From the NCBI GenBank assembly GCA_000969725.1, contig JXSR01S034355.1: a stretch of 24,904 nt of DNA. One strand, 5' to 3'. A program made the translations under genes and the position numbers. Shown in pieces: positions 11,786 to 23,301 of the stretch. Position 1 is the first letter of the stretch. Each line of letters begins with the position of its first letter. Origin of the DNA: Ophiothrix spiculata (lineage: Eukaryota > Echinodermata > Ophiuroidea > Amphilepidida > Ophiotrichidae). The notes beneath the pieces are model-generated. The model was not told the DNA's origin. It did not search any database and saw nothing but the letters and a program-made list of their open reading frames with translations.

Positions 11786-14197
11786 CCTCATAGCTTCAAA
11801 ACTCTGAAATAAGAATGACATTTTTTAAACGTCCTAACCTTTGTACAGAAAAAAAATGTCTGAATTATCTAATACAAAAATCTGACTGCTCATTAACCTA
11901 GTCATTTTCATTTAGATCAAACAGACATACGGTGGCAAAATTCATTCTTTGAAACTATTATCTGTAACAAATGAACTTTATTTGCAATAAGGGATATCTA
12001 CAGATTGTTCAAATCAGGTGGTTTTTTTTTCATGAAACAAATATTATTTTTGATTAAAGTATAAAGCAACCTTGCATACTTTCAAGATCCACACTTGCAT
12101 AATTCTAAAAGCTTGATACCGAGTGATGATATAAAACCCTAGTAATGTATCTGCCTTTGTGAGGATCTGTATCATCATTCAATAACCCACAACCCCTACA
12201 AACAAGTAGACATGACACAATGAACCCATCTTTCTGTCCACCAGGCACCTGCTTAAGTAGGTCTCCATTTCATGTCTTATTTACTTGTTTTACATGATGC
12301 TCTAAGCCTCTATTAGCAGTTCGGATTTCACATTCAGTGTAAGTGATCAGTACACAACAGCCTACAGGGTATTGTTACAACGATGACCTCCTCCCTGGCT
12401 CTATGTCTCAACAAATATGATATCAGAAGCCAGAGCCGCTATAATCTGTATAATAATACTGTAAAGTTTGTGTGTCTGTGTGTTTGTTTATCTTATCATT
12501 ATGTAAAAATATATGTTTATTTTATCATACCCATCTATAGAAAATCCAACGCATTGTGTGATTTGTACAATTGAAAATAAAGGCATCATTTTTTCTATTT
12601 TAATGAAATCATCCCTTTAAGATTGTTACATTTTAATACCTCTAGTGAAATGGACAAAAGGACGTTTACAAGATGCATAAGAGGATACTTAGAGACAGAC
12701 ATGAAATGGATTGAGTTACAAATGGACCACAACTTCATATGTCATGCTGCATTAGAGACAACTTCAGCTTGCTACTAAAGGGTTTCCAGTAACCAAGTAC
12801 AATGACAGTTAAGATTTTGTGTATTTTCTTCAATTCTATGGCTTCCCACTACTGAGAATATTCTGTTATGTTCATTTTTATATAGTTTTACAGGGAAACC
12901 AAACACAAAACATTACAATCAAAGACAAACTACCAGGGGAAGATGTATGGCTACAATTACAAATCACACTGCATTATTAAATAAACAATAATGTGATAAG
13001 TTCAAAACTCTCAAAACCTTCCTTTATGCTTTCTTAAGAATCATAAACATTACCGTGGACATTTTCAAGATTTCAACTATTAAGCCTCTTGCAAAATGCT
13101 GCATGCTCCTCTGTGCCCATAAGAGGAAAATACACATGACACAACATTAAATTGTGAACAGAGGCCCCCCTCTTAAAAAACAAATTTTAAAAGAATAGCA
13201 TCTGCAACAAATACACAGCCACTCAGTATAATGATGATCTCTCATTATCAAAATCTATTTCTATTTATCATAACTACATTTCAACAACTGTGATGTGAAT
13301 TAATCTACATCATATGTACTAATTACAGTTGACATACTTTAGTTTATGCTAAACTGCACTTGTGAATATTTTTTCAAGCTTATTTTTCAAACATTACAGA
13401 AGCCTGCCATAAATCAAAAAAGATAATATTCTTCTGAACTACATTTTCTCTTCATCACAATACACACATTTCACTGCAATATATGACTTTAAAACCAAAT
13501 TATCTAAACATTTTTACTGCTTTTAGATAAATTTAACAAATTGTGCTTTGAACTGAAAGGGATGATTATTTTCAAAATCAAAATCTTTAATCAATTTTCT
13601 TAGTTACATTTAACTATTTTTTAAAGAATTCCATCTGGGATTTGAGCACATGACCTTCCTTTGAAATCTGACTTTAACACCATTGGTAATTCAAAAATGG
13701 TAAAATAACATTACTATCACTTTTAAAATTTAAGATTCTCCATTGGCCGTGAATTCAAGTTCCATGCTTTCACGACACTGGATATACAATTTTCAAAATC
13801 TTGATAAGTATCAGTGCATCCAACCTGCATGCCATCTCCATCAAGCCATTTCTTTATCAAATGATATAATAAAACATTTATCTATCACTACAGACTTTCA
13901 CAGACATAATACTTCCCCAACTCAAATGCAATGCATGTTTACCTAACTGCGCCCAAGTAAAGCATGTACAGGTCTGAGGAACTTGATATGCTACCGGTGA
14001 CAGTGACAGTGATGTTGAGGGGTATACTTCAACATTAATTCATTCATTTATGAATCACTAATAAGACACTTATTTACATATGTGTTGGAATGTGACCATG
14101 CATGGGACAAGATCTAACGTGTTCATACCAAATGTTGGAGGAATTGAATAGACTGGCTTATTTTAATCATGCGATGCAAAATTTGAGAAAGCATTAC

Positions 14198-14880
14198 AGG
14201 TGCATGGTCTGATTTTTCAAATTTTAGTTTTCACTGTCATATGAAAGATCACCACTTAAAGCAATACTATAAAGTGTTAAAAATGAAGCACCCCCTGTCA
14301 CCCATGACTTTTGATTTTTTTTAGCTTATTGGGTTTGTTTTGGGCAGATATTAATACCCTCCAAATGATTTGGCTTAAATATGCTTACTTTTTTAGTTAT
14401 GGCCATTTGTTGAATTAAATTTGGAATCCCAAATTTAATTCCACATGTATTTGTATAGGAAAGCATGCATGTGCTTTTTATCCATTTTTCGTTGGCAAAA
14501 CAATTCTTGGACAAAATACACTTGAAAACAGTTTTAGATAGTCACATTCCTTCATGTTTTGCTGTTTTTACTATAAAATATTTTTGACCAAAATCTTAAT
14601 AGTATTGCTTTAAGATGCTTCATTTTCAAATTTCAGTTAAATCAGAATAACGATTTTGATTTTACGAGCAATTTTGTATTTTGCACTTGCCTATACTTTA
14701 CTGTGTCAGTACAGTAATTTTATGGTTTCCATTGTTTAACACACATTCACTTATATCTCTGAAAGCGACATATTTCAGCCGTAAAATTTCACAGGGAGAA
14801 TGTAAAAAATATGAGGAATATGTTGATACCAAAATCTCAGAAAGTTTGTAAAAATGCTGACCCAATCGGACAGGGCTCCT
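14198..14880. mobile_element. TTAA-type MITE, interrupted by a second element
   Basis: The left end AGGTGCATGGTCTGATT pairs with the right end, whose reverse complement reads AGGAGCCCTGTCCGATT: imperfect inverted repeats of about 17 bases. The left flank is TTAC (14194-14197) and the right flank is TTAA (14881-14884), a TTAA duplication with one change. Unit A runs straight through this point near 5480-5490 (gcataactga), the empty site. About 354 bases of its length come from the nested element at 14260-14609 with its duplicated TTAA, so the outer element alone is about 330 bp. There is no coding capacity. Confidence 0.75.
14260..14609. mobile_element. Nested TTAA-type MITE (350 bp)
   Basis: Perfect terminal inverted repeats AGCAATACTAT and ATAGTATTGCT are flanked by TTAA on both sides (14256-14259 and 14610-14613). 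The ends start with AG, as do those of the outer element. Near the middle is a strong hairpin at about 14412-14442 (arms GAATTAAATTTGG and CCAAATTTAATTC). No coding frame is supported. Confidence 0.8.
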
Positions 14881-16923
14881 TTAACTGACAAATAATTATC
14901 GTAGGAGCTCTTTATTGTTTCACAACAAATAAAATATAGTGGAATTTTTTCTAGAACAATTGATAAATGACTGCTCTCAAGATGTTCTAAAACCCAAGTT
15001 TCACAAAAGTTAATTAAAGCAAATCGGGCAGACAAGATTTTTACAACCAGGGTTAATTTTGCATAATACATCATGTCTAATATGAATTGCCATAAAAACT
15101 TTAAAGTCCTACCAATGACACTATCTAAGATAAGACACTCTTTGCATTAATTAATTCATGTTCACATTACTCTCCTGCTTACATCTCCATAATGGAATGT
15201 CATTTATCATGCTACAGAAATTCTAACAACCTCTTTGAATTATACATTAGCAAGATAAGACTGCTGTATACATTGACTAACAAATCAGGACTTGTTAACT
15301 TTTTACAGTGGCTAGATTTGTGCTAATAACTGACTGGTCACGTATTAGGAAGAGAGTTTCATAATTTATATTGCATAAGCCTTCTGGGGTAGAGTAGTTT
15401 ACAATTCTAGACTGGTTTTGCAAGTGGCATGTAAGATTTAAAGAGGACTTGAAATGTTGGCCACCTCTAAAGAATGTGTCATCTAGTTATACCATGAGTG
15501 TTGGTATGTAAAAAAATAAACTTTTTTCCTGAGACGCCACTGCATTCTGAAAAATTGCTGTAGCTTTTATATATACAACAAAGCATTGAAACAAGCTACA
15601 GGTCCTTCATGGTCCTCCTCTGATATCAACAACTCACTCCAATTGTCAACTGGTACAGAATCAGATATTGTGTTCAATGAAGGTGAATAACAAATGCTAT
15701 CTGAAGACAATCTCCACTGGGGAACTGCATAGCATGGAATAGAACATTATCATCCTCTATCTGTTCAATCAAGTCTCTCTAACATCATTTCTTAATAAAG
15801 GTTGCTACCTCTCCTCTTAGACTGTATAATATGACTATATTGGAACATTTGCCCCGGTTGGATACTAATATGCTTCATATATTTACAAAAGAAGCGTTAC
15901 TCGAGACAGGACCTGCGGCAATCTCTGGGTAGGCTATTATATCCTTGTAAATCTGTGTTAAAGTCACAAGATCTGGATTTTCATCCCTCTATAGGAATGT
16001 AACCATGTTTCCTCTGAATACCAAATGTTGTATAAACATGCCACTTCTTTCCTTTCAAAGGTTTGATCACACAGCCAAGTGTTTAAAATGTTAGTCTGAA
16101 GTGCAGGATGATAGGCTAAGGTTTCCAAAAGTGGCTAAAAAAACACACCTTAGTTAATTTTATAAAAATCTTGGGATGCATCCCACAAGATCTCCACCCA
16201 TGGTCAAAATGTGCTAGTTTCATTTCCTTTTCCTAAAACTAGTAATCTTAAAATGAAAAGCAGAGTTCTAATAATATCTTTAGTCTTAAAGGGAGTGCAC
16301 ATGTTTTTAGAAAATACCTTTCCAATAAATGTGAGCAAGCTTTGTGCAAATTGCTATTTCATTTACCTACCAAGGCTTAATCCACATTTTACTTTACATT
16401 CAAATTTATCTATAATGAATGGAACAGACACGATTGCACAAGCCTGCAACATACTGCTAATATATTGAAGGTAAGGTGCATTACACTGGCTTTTGAATTC
16501 AATGACTTGAAGTTGATGCAAACCTACATTTTTGTTTGCTATAAAACCTGAGCATTTATCTCAAATTGGGGTGAGTGTGGATAGATGGGTTTGGAGAATG
16601 GTGGTTTGGGGGATTTTGTTATGTTGTGGCCTAATAGAAGACTGTGTTAGCCTGTTAGTATTAGCTTGTTTAGTTGGATAAGGATTATGATGGAGGATGT
16701 AAGGCCTATGTGCAGACCAACTCTATATCATTTTACAAGGTAATTTGAGGTTTCAATTAATAAAACCTAAATCACTCAGTTGCATTACTTCACCATTATA
16801 GTGCATCATTATAAGGCAATTACTCCAGTTTTGATTAAGTATAGGAACTATAACAGGTAATGACATTTATATAAAATCTGAAATGTTTGAACCTTAGCTC
16901 AGTTCATATGTAATGACTCACCC

Positions 16924-17159
16924 CGAAAGGGAGGACTTTGCAGATGATATCAATGTTGATTTTATCCTTTCATCTGTTACATAATTTTTTAAGCCTTAAA
17001 ATGACACCGTACTTTTTGAAATTGATCAAGGCGATAAAATTTTACAATAGAAAATGTGCTTGAAATTCTTATTATGTTCTTTGTTTTTTGCTGCCTATTT
17101 ACATCTGTATCTTGAAAAGTGTTTTGTCGCAAAGTCCCCCTTTTCGGGGTGAGGCATCA
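16924..17159. mobile_element. MITE with 8-9 bp target duplication (about 235 bp)
   Basis: Imperfect terminal inverted repeats: the left arm CTCACCCCGAAAGGGAGGAC matches the reverse complement of the right end CTCACCCCGAAAAGGGGGAC, followed by TTTGC in both. The flanks repeat CATATGT(T)AA on each side (16915-16923 and 17160-17169). Unit A has one copy of that word (about 7508-7516, catatgtta), the empty site. An 8-bp duplication would suggest hAT and a 9-bp one Mutator; I cannot decide between them. The element is non-coding. Confidence 0.8.
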
Positions 17160-17550
17160 CATATGTTAATTTCCATTTTATCTTGTGATCCCTAACGAAA
17201 CTCATTTATGAGGAGCAGAAAATGTTACACTACAAACATGGTAGTTAGTACTACAGGTTTTAAGTTACTGTGTGAATTATATATACCAACGCCTAGCAGA
17301 CATCTAGCTTATTCAGCATACTTATGTCTTAACCTAAATCGTATCATGTACAGGGGCTGATCCATTAAGACTATTCCTTCTATTATACAGAGAAAATTAT
17401 CTATACTGAATGAAACTTACTTATTCAGGGGTAATTTTTGTCTGTAAATTAAATAGATATTCTTCTTTTATTTAGAGTATTGTAGAGCACAGCACACTAT
17501 GTTAGTGAAGGGAAATGTGGTTCTCTGTTGCTTCTATGTTCGCATTTGGT

Positions 17551-17640
17551 ATTGGTTTATAGTTTGTATATGGTAACCAATGAGTTTACGATAAGCTCAT
17601 TTCACGTGACTCTGACCGTTCCGGGTCGGGTCACATAACG
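17551..17640 (+). promoter_or_regulatory. Possible promoter: CCAAT and E-box cluster
   Basis: This stretch is CpG-richer than its surroundings and absent from unit A. It contains an inverted CCAAT word (ATTGG, 17551-17555), CCAAT on the + strand (17577-17581), and TCACGTGAC (17602-17610), a palindromic E-box of the type bound by USF or MiT/TFE-family factors. TGACC (17613-17617) and GGTCA (17629-17633) are nuclear-receptor-like half-sites. The order and spacing before a splice-donor-like site at 17716 resemble a TATA-less promoter. No transcription start can be seen directly. Confidence 0.3.
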
Positions 17641-17715
17641 TCTTCAGATCAGTAACACCACCAGTTGGCATCGAAGACCGGTGGATGCCGGTTGCAGGCC
17701 ACCAAACCGCATCAA
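17641..17715 (+). other. Possible 5' exon ending at a GTAAGT donor
   Basis: A CpG-rich segment ends at CAA followed by GTAAGT (donor GT at 17716-17717), a near-consensus 5' splice site. An ATG at 17685 opens a frame MPVAGHQTAS that stays open to the donor, but its context is weak (T at -3), so the exon may be untranslated. Unit A keeps the donor-like CAAAGTAAGT (donor at 8305) but not the exon-like sequence, as if A had lost the promoter and exon. The start of the exon is a guess. I do not recognise a gene. Confidence 0.25.
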
Positions 17716-18419
17716 GTAAGTCGTGAGACATAGTTTAAATTTAATTCATCAATGAAAATGGTTTGTTTACATAATATTTATAATTATTTATAATTATTTT
17801 CCAAGATTTTCTGATTTGCCTAAAGTATTAATCCCAGAATCCTGAGGTAATATAAGTTAACCAAACAACAATCCATCTGACTGTACCAGTCAATTCATAA
17901 TGCACTTAATTTTAGAACAAAATGCAAATGTTAATAGTAGAAACTGAAGCCAAAAAAATAAACACTAAATCATCTATGAAATCACTTTTCAAATCAAAAT
18001 TATGATGTTTATTATGTCTTAAAAGCCAAAATTTTTATTTTGAAAGCTTTAATCAGTTGTTAAGTGTCAAATATTAATAAAAGACCTTCATATCAAGACA
18101 TTCATTTCCTTGTCAGAAATTAGAACCTGCCAATTCACATTACCAAGATCATGGAAATGGGAAGAAATATTTTGTTAAGCTTAATAATCCTATTAAACAG
18201 TATAAAATGGCACAAACACAGATTTGAAATTGGGTTGACATAAAAAACTAAATTTTATTTTTTTGTTTTCATTGAAAATGAAAAAAATACACTACTTAAA
18301 TCACAAAAATAACATCAAGTAATCTGTCAGAACAAATATTGATCAAAATTGTAACTGATTCTGGAGAAAAAAACACATCTCTTTCGGAATGCACATATTA
18401 AACCTAAAAGTGATATCTG

Positions 18420-18486
18420 ATACTTCATAAACTAATGAGTCACATGATATGCTCAATCACGTCACATTCATCACATTCGACTTCAA
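18420..18486. promoter_or_regulatory. Four-copy conserved block, copy C
   Basis: TGAGTCA lies at 18436-18442. Unlike A and B, this copy has CACGTCAC instead of CACATCAC, creating a TGACGTGA word on the minus strand that resembles a CRE or UPRE-type bZIP site. The minus-strand frame ends EVECDECDVIEHIM-stop. Confidence 0.3.
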
Positions 18487-18904
18487 TATACATAAATTTA
18501 ACAAAAATCAAAAACAATTTGGTATATAAAATATCATCTACAATTTAATTTGAAATTTCTTCTTGGCTCGAGGTTATTTTGATAAACCAGAGTTATTTCA
18601 GAAAATAATTGCTTCCATAAATTACTATGCAGCAATTTTATATCTTCTGAATGTTATTTTTAGAAACAAAAATCATCTATCCTGTGAGAGCTACATAAAA
18701 TCCAATAAATTGCAAAGAACTTGTCAAATAAATTGTTCAAAGATCATTATTTCAATCATAGAAAAGAATTGAATATTTTAAAAGTCTACATCCTAATATT
18801 TGTAATTCTTTAAAACCTGGGTGACTTTTGCGAATCAAGAAATCCACTTAATGAAACTTGCTATTCCCTTTTACTGCATCATCTCCCACACCTGTAAAAC
18901 ATCA

Positions 18905-19175
18905 TTAAAATTTAAAAACCATGCTGATTGTAGACCTAATCATAATTTTAGGGAACATAAAAGGTATTCCCGGCCGTGGACAAAGTGGAATTCGGCAGTT
19001 TTTGTGCAAATGTCAATAACTTTGCAATGCAAGCTTTGTTTGACAAGCAATTTTCACCATACACGAACAAGATACCATAGTTTATGAATATCTGAAAATT
19101 ATTCTAATAATATTTTCTAATTTAAAGTTACGTGACCTTGAACCTCAATAATGCTTATATTGGTCCACCCTGCAC
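18905..19175. other. Sequence unique to copy C
   Basis: About 270 bases lie between the end of the C similarity and the start of copy D, including a short CpG-bearing piece near 18968-18995. An open frame crosses it (18821-19087), but it begins in repeat sequence and has no recognisable domain. No inverted ends or target duplication were found. Confidence 0.35.
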
Positions 19176-19370
19176 ATAAAATTGGGTTGACAAAGTCAAT
19201 CAATATTTCTTTTATTGTTTTGAACAATGAAAATGACAAAATACACTTTTTTAAATGACAAAAATAACAAAGTAATTTGCCACAACAAATATTTGTCAAC
19301 ATTGATACTTCATTTTTCGAAACAAACATATCATTCCCAATACACACACAAAACCTGACATGGATATTTG

Positions 19371-19438
19371 ATACTTCATAAACTAATGAGTCACTTGATA
19401 TGCTCAATCACGTCACGTTCATCACATTCGACTTCAAA
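19371..19438. promoter_or_regulatory. Four-copy conserved block, copy D
   Basis: TGAGTCA lies at 19387-19393. As in C, the CACGTCAC variant is present. The minus-strand frame ends EVECDERDVIEHIK-stop, with C-to-R and M-to-K changes against C. The preserved stop position in all copies is notable but may only reflect nucleotide conservation. Confidence 0.3.
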
Positions 19439-19869
19439 TAGCATAAATTTCACAAAAATCACTGACATTTGGATTTATAAAATATCATATACAATTTAAT
19501 TTGAAATTTCTTCTTGGCTCGAGGTTATTTTTATAAACCAGAGTGATTTCAGAAAATAATCTCTTTCAAAATACAAGTATATAGTTTCCATCAATTACTG
19601 TGCAACAATTTGTATATCTTCAAAGTGCTATTTTTAGATTTTAAAAAAAGCCATTTATCCTGTGAGAGCTACATAAAATCACATAATAAACCATAAAGAA
19701 TTTGTCAAATTAATTGTTCAAAGATCATTAATTATATCATAGAAAAGTATATTTGCAATTCTTTAAAACCTGGGTGACCTTTGCAAATCACGAAATATAG
19801 TGTCCACTGCATCAAACTATTTGGTTTTACTATATCATCTCCCAAACAGGTACAAATTGCAAACAAGCA

Positions 19870-20344
19870 CTGAATAGATTTCCAGCTTTTTTTCATTAAA
19901 TATTTACTTCTGGTCATTGCTTAACTGACATCAAGCAAGCAAAACCAGCTGTACAAATCAGGAAGAATTTAGCAGTCTCATTAAGTTGTCACAAACTTCT
20001 TGATATCACTTAACTGCTAACAAGAATGGACACTGTCATTGCTATTCTGCTGGAGATTCAAGATTAAAACTTTATTTCCATAAAGACAAAAAAGGAGATT
20101 AACTTTCTTAAATATAGATATTTTTTCATCTTAACATTCTGAAACCAAATTTCAAATAAGTTCATCTATGATTCACATGCTCTGATCAGTAGCATTAAGA
20201 GAAACATAAATATTAGTTCACACTAAAGTGCACTCAAATTCATTTTCAACCTTACCTACAAAATTCAAGGTGATTAGTTTCACATATCAAATACTGAATA
20301 ATTTTGCACAATGAATAGGCCTACACAATATTTTTAGGCGAACC
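19870..20344. other. Copy D stretch with no recognisable content
   Basis: AT-rich sequence between the C/D-similar start of copy D and the SINE. I could not align it convincingly to A 780-1240, the expected counterpart. No gene, RNA or element ends were seen. Confidence 0.4.
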
Positions 20345-20650
20345 ATTGGGAGCTCGTGTGGTCTAGTGGAACAGAGCAGGACTGCGAATCAGTAGGTCGT
20401 GAGTTCGAGCCCCGCTACGGCCAACGGGTTATGTCCTTGGGCAAGACATTTAATCCTAATTGCTTCGTCGACCCAAGCGTTATCATGGGTAGTTACTAGG
20501 AATATACTCAATAGGCGCCATATTTGTAAGGCAGCCGCGTAAGTTGGGTATATTCTATTGGTAACGGAATAAATGTAAAGCGCTTTGATCAATTCTGGAA
20601 AAGCACTATATAAGCACCGACATTTATTATTTATTATTTTATTTATTTAT
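20345..20650 (+). mobile_element. tRNA-derived SINE with CORE-like body and L2-like tail
   Basis: The 5' part is tRNA-like. It has a Pol III A box TGGTCTAGTGG at 20359-20369 and a B box containing GTTCGAGCC at 20403-20411, with an anticodon-like loop CTGCGAA between them. The middle has ccttgggcaagacatttaat (about 20434-20453), resembling the CORE domain of CORE-SINEs. The 3' part, with aagcgctttga and gcactatataagca (about 20577-20616), resembles the tail of L2/CR1-clade LINEs, which presumably supplied the retrotransposition machinery. It ends in a TTTATTATTTATT-type microsatellite (about 20621-20650). It has no counterpart in unit A. No clear target duplication is visible, so exact ends are uncertain. 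Confidence 0.85.
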
Positions 20651-22708
20651 AGTGACAACCCAATGCCACTTTAGAAGATAACTGGGCTATTTTGTTAAAA
20701 ACTATTCATGCTTTTGATTTCAAGCTTCTCATCTGACCTTGTATATTATTCATACACTTTGAGAGCAAAAAACAATGCGCTATATCTTCTTTTCTGATAA
20801 CATTAGATATGAGCACACAATGGCTCAATACTAATGTAGCTTTAAAGTGCTTAGAATATTGTGCTTAGACAATCTCGCCCCAGGCATAGCAATAAAAAAC
20901 CACTATGTTCTATTCAATGTTGTTGAATAGAACGAACAAGGAAAAAATGGGAGGCTTAGAATATGGTGAAAACGAGCTATCAAACCTGCATGGTTGTCTG
21001 AAGTTAAAATCCCAAGAGCTAATTAACTCGGTTATTTTCACACATCAGGTAATGCATAAGCCTAACATTATTGCTACAAAAACAAATAAAACACCATTGT
21101 ATATACCTGAAATGAACTTGCAAGTTACTGTTGCCTTTGGATTTTCATCCCTGTCTATTTACCATTGCCTCGAGCAAGAGCTCAAGTTTATTTCTTCAAC
21201 TCCCAAGTTGTAGAATTAGGCCACTCCTTATCCTGACTCTTTATATTGGAGAGAAAACATAGCAGGGTAATGCCCTACCCTGACTAACTAAGGAGCACAT
21301 CTCCAGAGCCCTGGTGGACTGGTAGAATAAACACACCTGGTGGAAACCACAGTGAAATTGGACAGAATGCAGCGGATGTATGCTCAATGTACATGACTAA
21401 AAAGGTGTAACTCTCACATGTCCATCATTACAGAAAACCATCTTGGTTGTTGCTTAAACGCAGCCTACCTTTCAACTTGCAAATCCTTACGTCAATGCAG
21501 TTCTAGTCAAATAATGATTGACATTTTCATGCATTTAATTTTAAACTAAAAATTGACTTTCAAAAGGGAATTTGCACACAACATTACCAAAATTGGAAAA
21601 GCATCTATTTGCTGATATGTCAACCATGCAATGCAAGGATATAAGGCCTATAGTTCCATGACACAGGTATACTATTTTTATAGGCCTCCTAAATATTAAA
21701 CAAATAATGATACTTGTCAGTTAATTGCTTTTACTGATTGCATTAATAAATTTAAGCAACATGATCGGTTTTAAGCGCGATTGCAAATATTTCAACCATA
21801 TTGAGAAAAGCTGTAAACAGTTCTGTTGAAAGAGACTTATTACAGGTTTACTATTTCAGTGACTTAAACTGTAACTATTTTACTCAGGACTGTGCCTCTC
21901 AGAAAAATAGCTAATACTTCAGGCCCATAGCTTAAACCAGAGATTTAAGTATTTTGTATATCATTAACCAAAATTCAACCCACTCTCATATCTAAATTAC
22001 ACTATGTTATGGCAGTTATATACATGTTTTTCAAACCATACCAAATGTTTTAGGTTGGGATGAAGTGTCACTTAAGATTCTATATACATAAACAAACAAA
22101 AAATTCAGACAAAAGGCAATTCTTTAAACATTAATTCTAAAGATCACTATTTACAATATTTTTCATTATATACAATCCTTGAAAATAGATAGATTGTGCT
22201 AAAACTATTTTTGTCTTTTCCAAAACCATATCAAGTCTTGTTTAAATTATATTCCTCTGCTCATGCCTGTCCTCCCCTTCCTCAAACATACATCCACATA
22301 CCTCTGTCAATTCAAATTGTTGTTTAATTCTATTTGTAGAAATCAAAATAAACACAAACAGTGCATGCTGGGCCTGGCCAGCATTCAATTGCAATTGTAA
22401 ACATTCTTTAATACAGGTGGAAGTCAAAAGCAAAAACACTTTTACTGTTTACTCAATATTCAACTATAGAAATCCGGATTTATTGTGGTGCATTTATTGA
22501 ATCCATTGCCCTTACGGTCACTGGTTTTTACTAACAACTGACCCACTTTCTGATGAATTAAATGCATGTTTAATTCTGTTGAACTTGTGACATTCTTGCA
22601 AGTTTTCTAAGTGGAAATAGTGTCCATTTAACAGATTAAAAAAGGTCCTTTGCCTTTGAACATATTGAATAATGATAACCTAAATGAATTAAGCATTCCT
22701 ATCAGTAT

Positions 22709-22781
22709 TAGTCCATCTAGATGGACCTCACAAGCGAGCGAACGCTTCGGGTTCGCTTTCGAGGTCCATCTGGATGGACTT
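22709..22781. mobile_element. 73-bp palindromic micro-MITE with 8-bp duplication
   Basis: The left end TAGTCCATCTAGATGGACCTC-like arm (first 20 bases TAGTCCATCTAGATGGACCT) pairs with a right end reading AAGTCCATCCAGATGGACCT on the opposite strand. Each arm contains its own TCCATCNAGATGGA palindrome. A CpG-rich centre (about 22733-22760) separates the arms. It is flanked by perfect 8-base repeats ATCAGTAT (22701-22708 and 22782-22789). Unit A has the empty site as ATCATTAT near 2848-2857. The length of the duplication suits hAT-like elements. Confidence 0.8.
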
Positions 22782-23301
22782 ATCAGTATCTGATACATTA
22801 TATTCACTGTAAACACAATTTTAAAAATGGTAGAAAAACTTTTCTATGAAGCTTTTATTTGAATGTTGCCATTTGCAAAAAGTGCCATTTCTGAAAATGA
22901 TCTGACTGGAAATTTTATTCTGTTAAAAAACAATGAAAGCTTTCCTTAGATTACCATGCATTTGTATATAACAACTTCGATCCCCTTTCAAAAAACACAT
23001 TTCATCATCAGAATATGAGTAGCTAATATATTTGAAATTAGTTTAAAAGCTCTGAAATAAAAATGGCATTTTATTATAAAGCCTAACCTTTGTAGAGTGA
23101 AAGTGCACAAAAAGTTAGATAATCTAAGTAAAATAAAATCTTAACTGCTCATAACCCTAGAAGTCTTTTTAATTCACTTCAAACAGATAGGGTGCCAACA
23201 ATTATTTGAAACTATAATCTGTATTGGACTTTCCGTTGCAATTTATTTTTCAAGATATTGAACTAGGACTACATATTTTGTAGTCTAAGTAATTGTTTGA
23301 A

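Larger units (their letters stand above)
10391..18240 (+). repeat. Tandem repeat unit B (about 7.85 kb)
   Basis: This is the second unit, directly following A in the same orientation. It lacks the A/D block corresponding to A 1245-3110 and has unrelated sequence of about 375 bases there (11411-11785). It holds insertions that A lacks at 14198-14880 and about 16924-17159. It also keeps a CpG-richer promoter-like stretch (about 17480-17716) that has no match in A. The end of the unit (motifs around 18115-18235) matches the end of A (10265-10375) and leads straight into copy C. No protein-coding gene is recognisable. Confidence 0.85.
18241..19182 (+). repeat. Partial repeat copy C (start of unit only)
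   Basis: This copy matches the first several hundred bases of units A and B, and matches copy D more closely in places. About 18241-18900 corresponds to 19183-19860. Its last part (about 18905-19175) is not seen in A, B or D. It ends just before a second occurrence of the attgggttgaca motif that opens copy D, so C and D form a short tandem duplication of the unit start with a period of about 945 bases. Confidence 0.75.

Noticed and set aside
12383-12574. Plus-strand open frame of 63 codons overlapping the exon-like region of unit B
   Set aside because: It is in a different frame from the candidate exon in D and becomes low-complexity AT-rich sequence. It is most likely chance.
20348-20423. 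A functional tRNA gene
   Set aside because: A and B boxes are present, but the sequence continues into a CORE-like body and L2-like tail, so it is the head of a SINE, not a tRNA gene.
20389-20592. Minus-strand open frame of 67 codons
   Set aside because: It lies wholly within the SINE and reads its antisense strand.
20905-21213. Longest open frame in the window (102 codons)
   Set aside because: Its counterpart in A (about 1320-1600) has stops in the matching frame, and the protein shows no domain or biased composition. A chance frame within repeat sequence.
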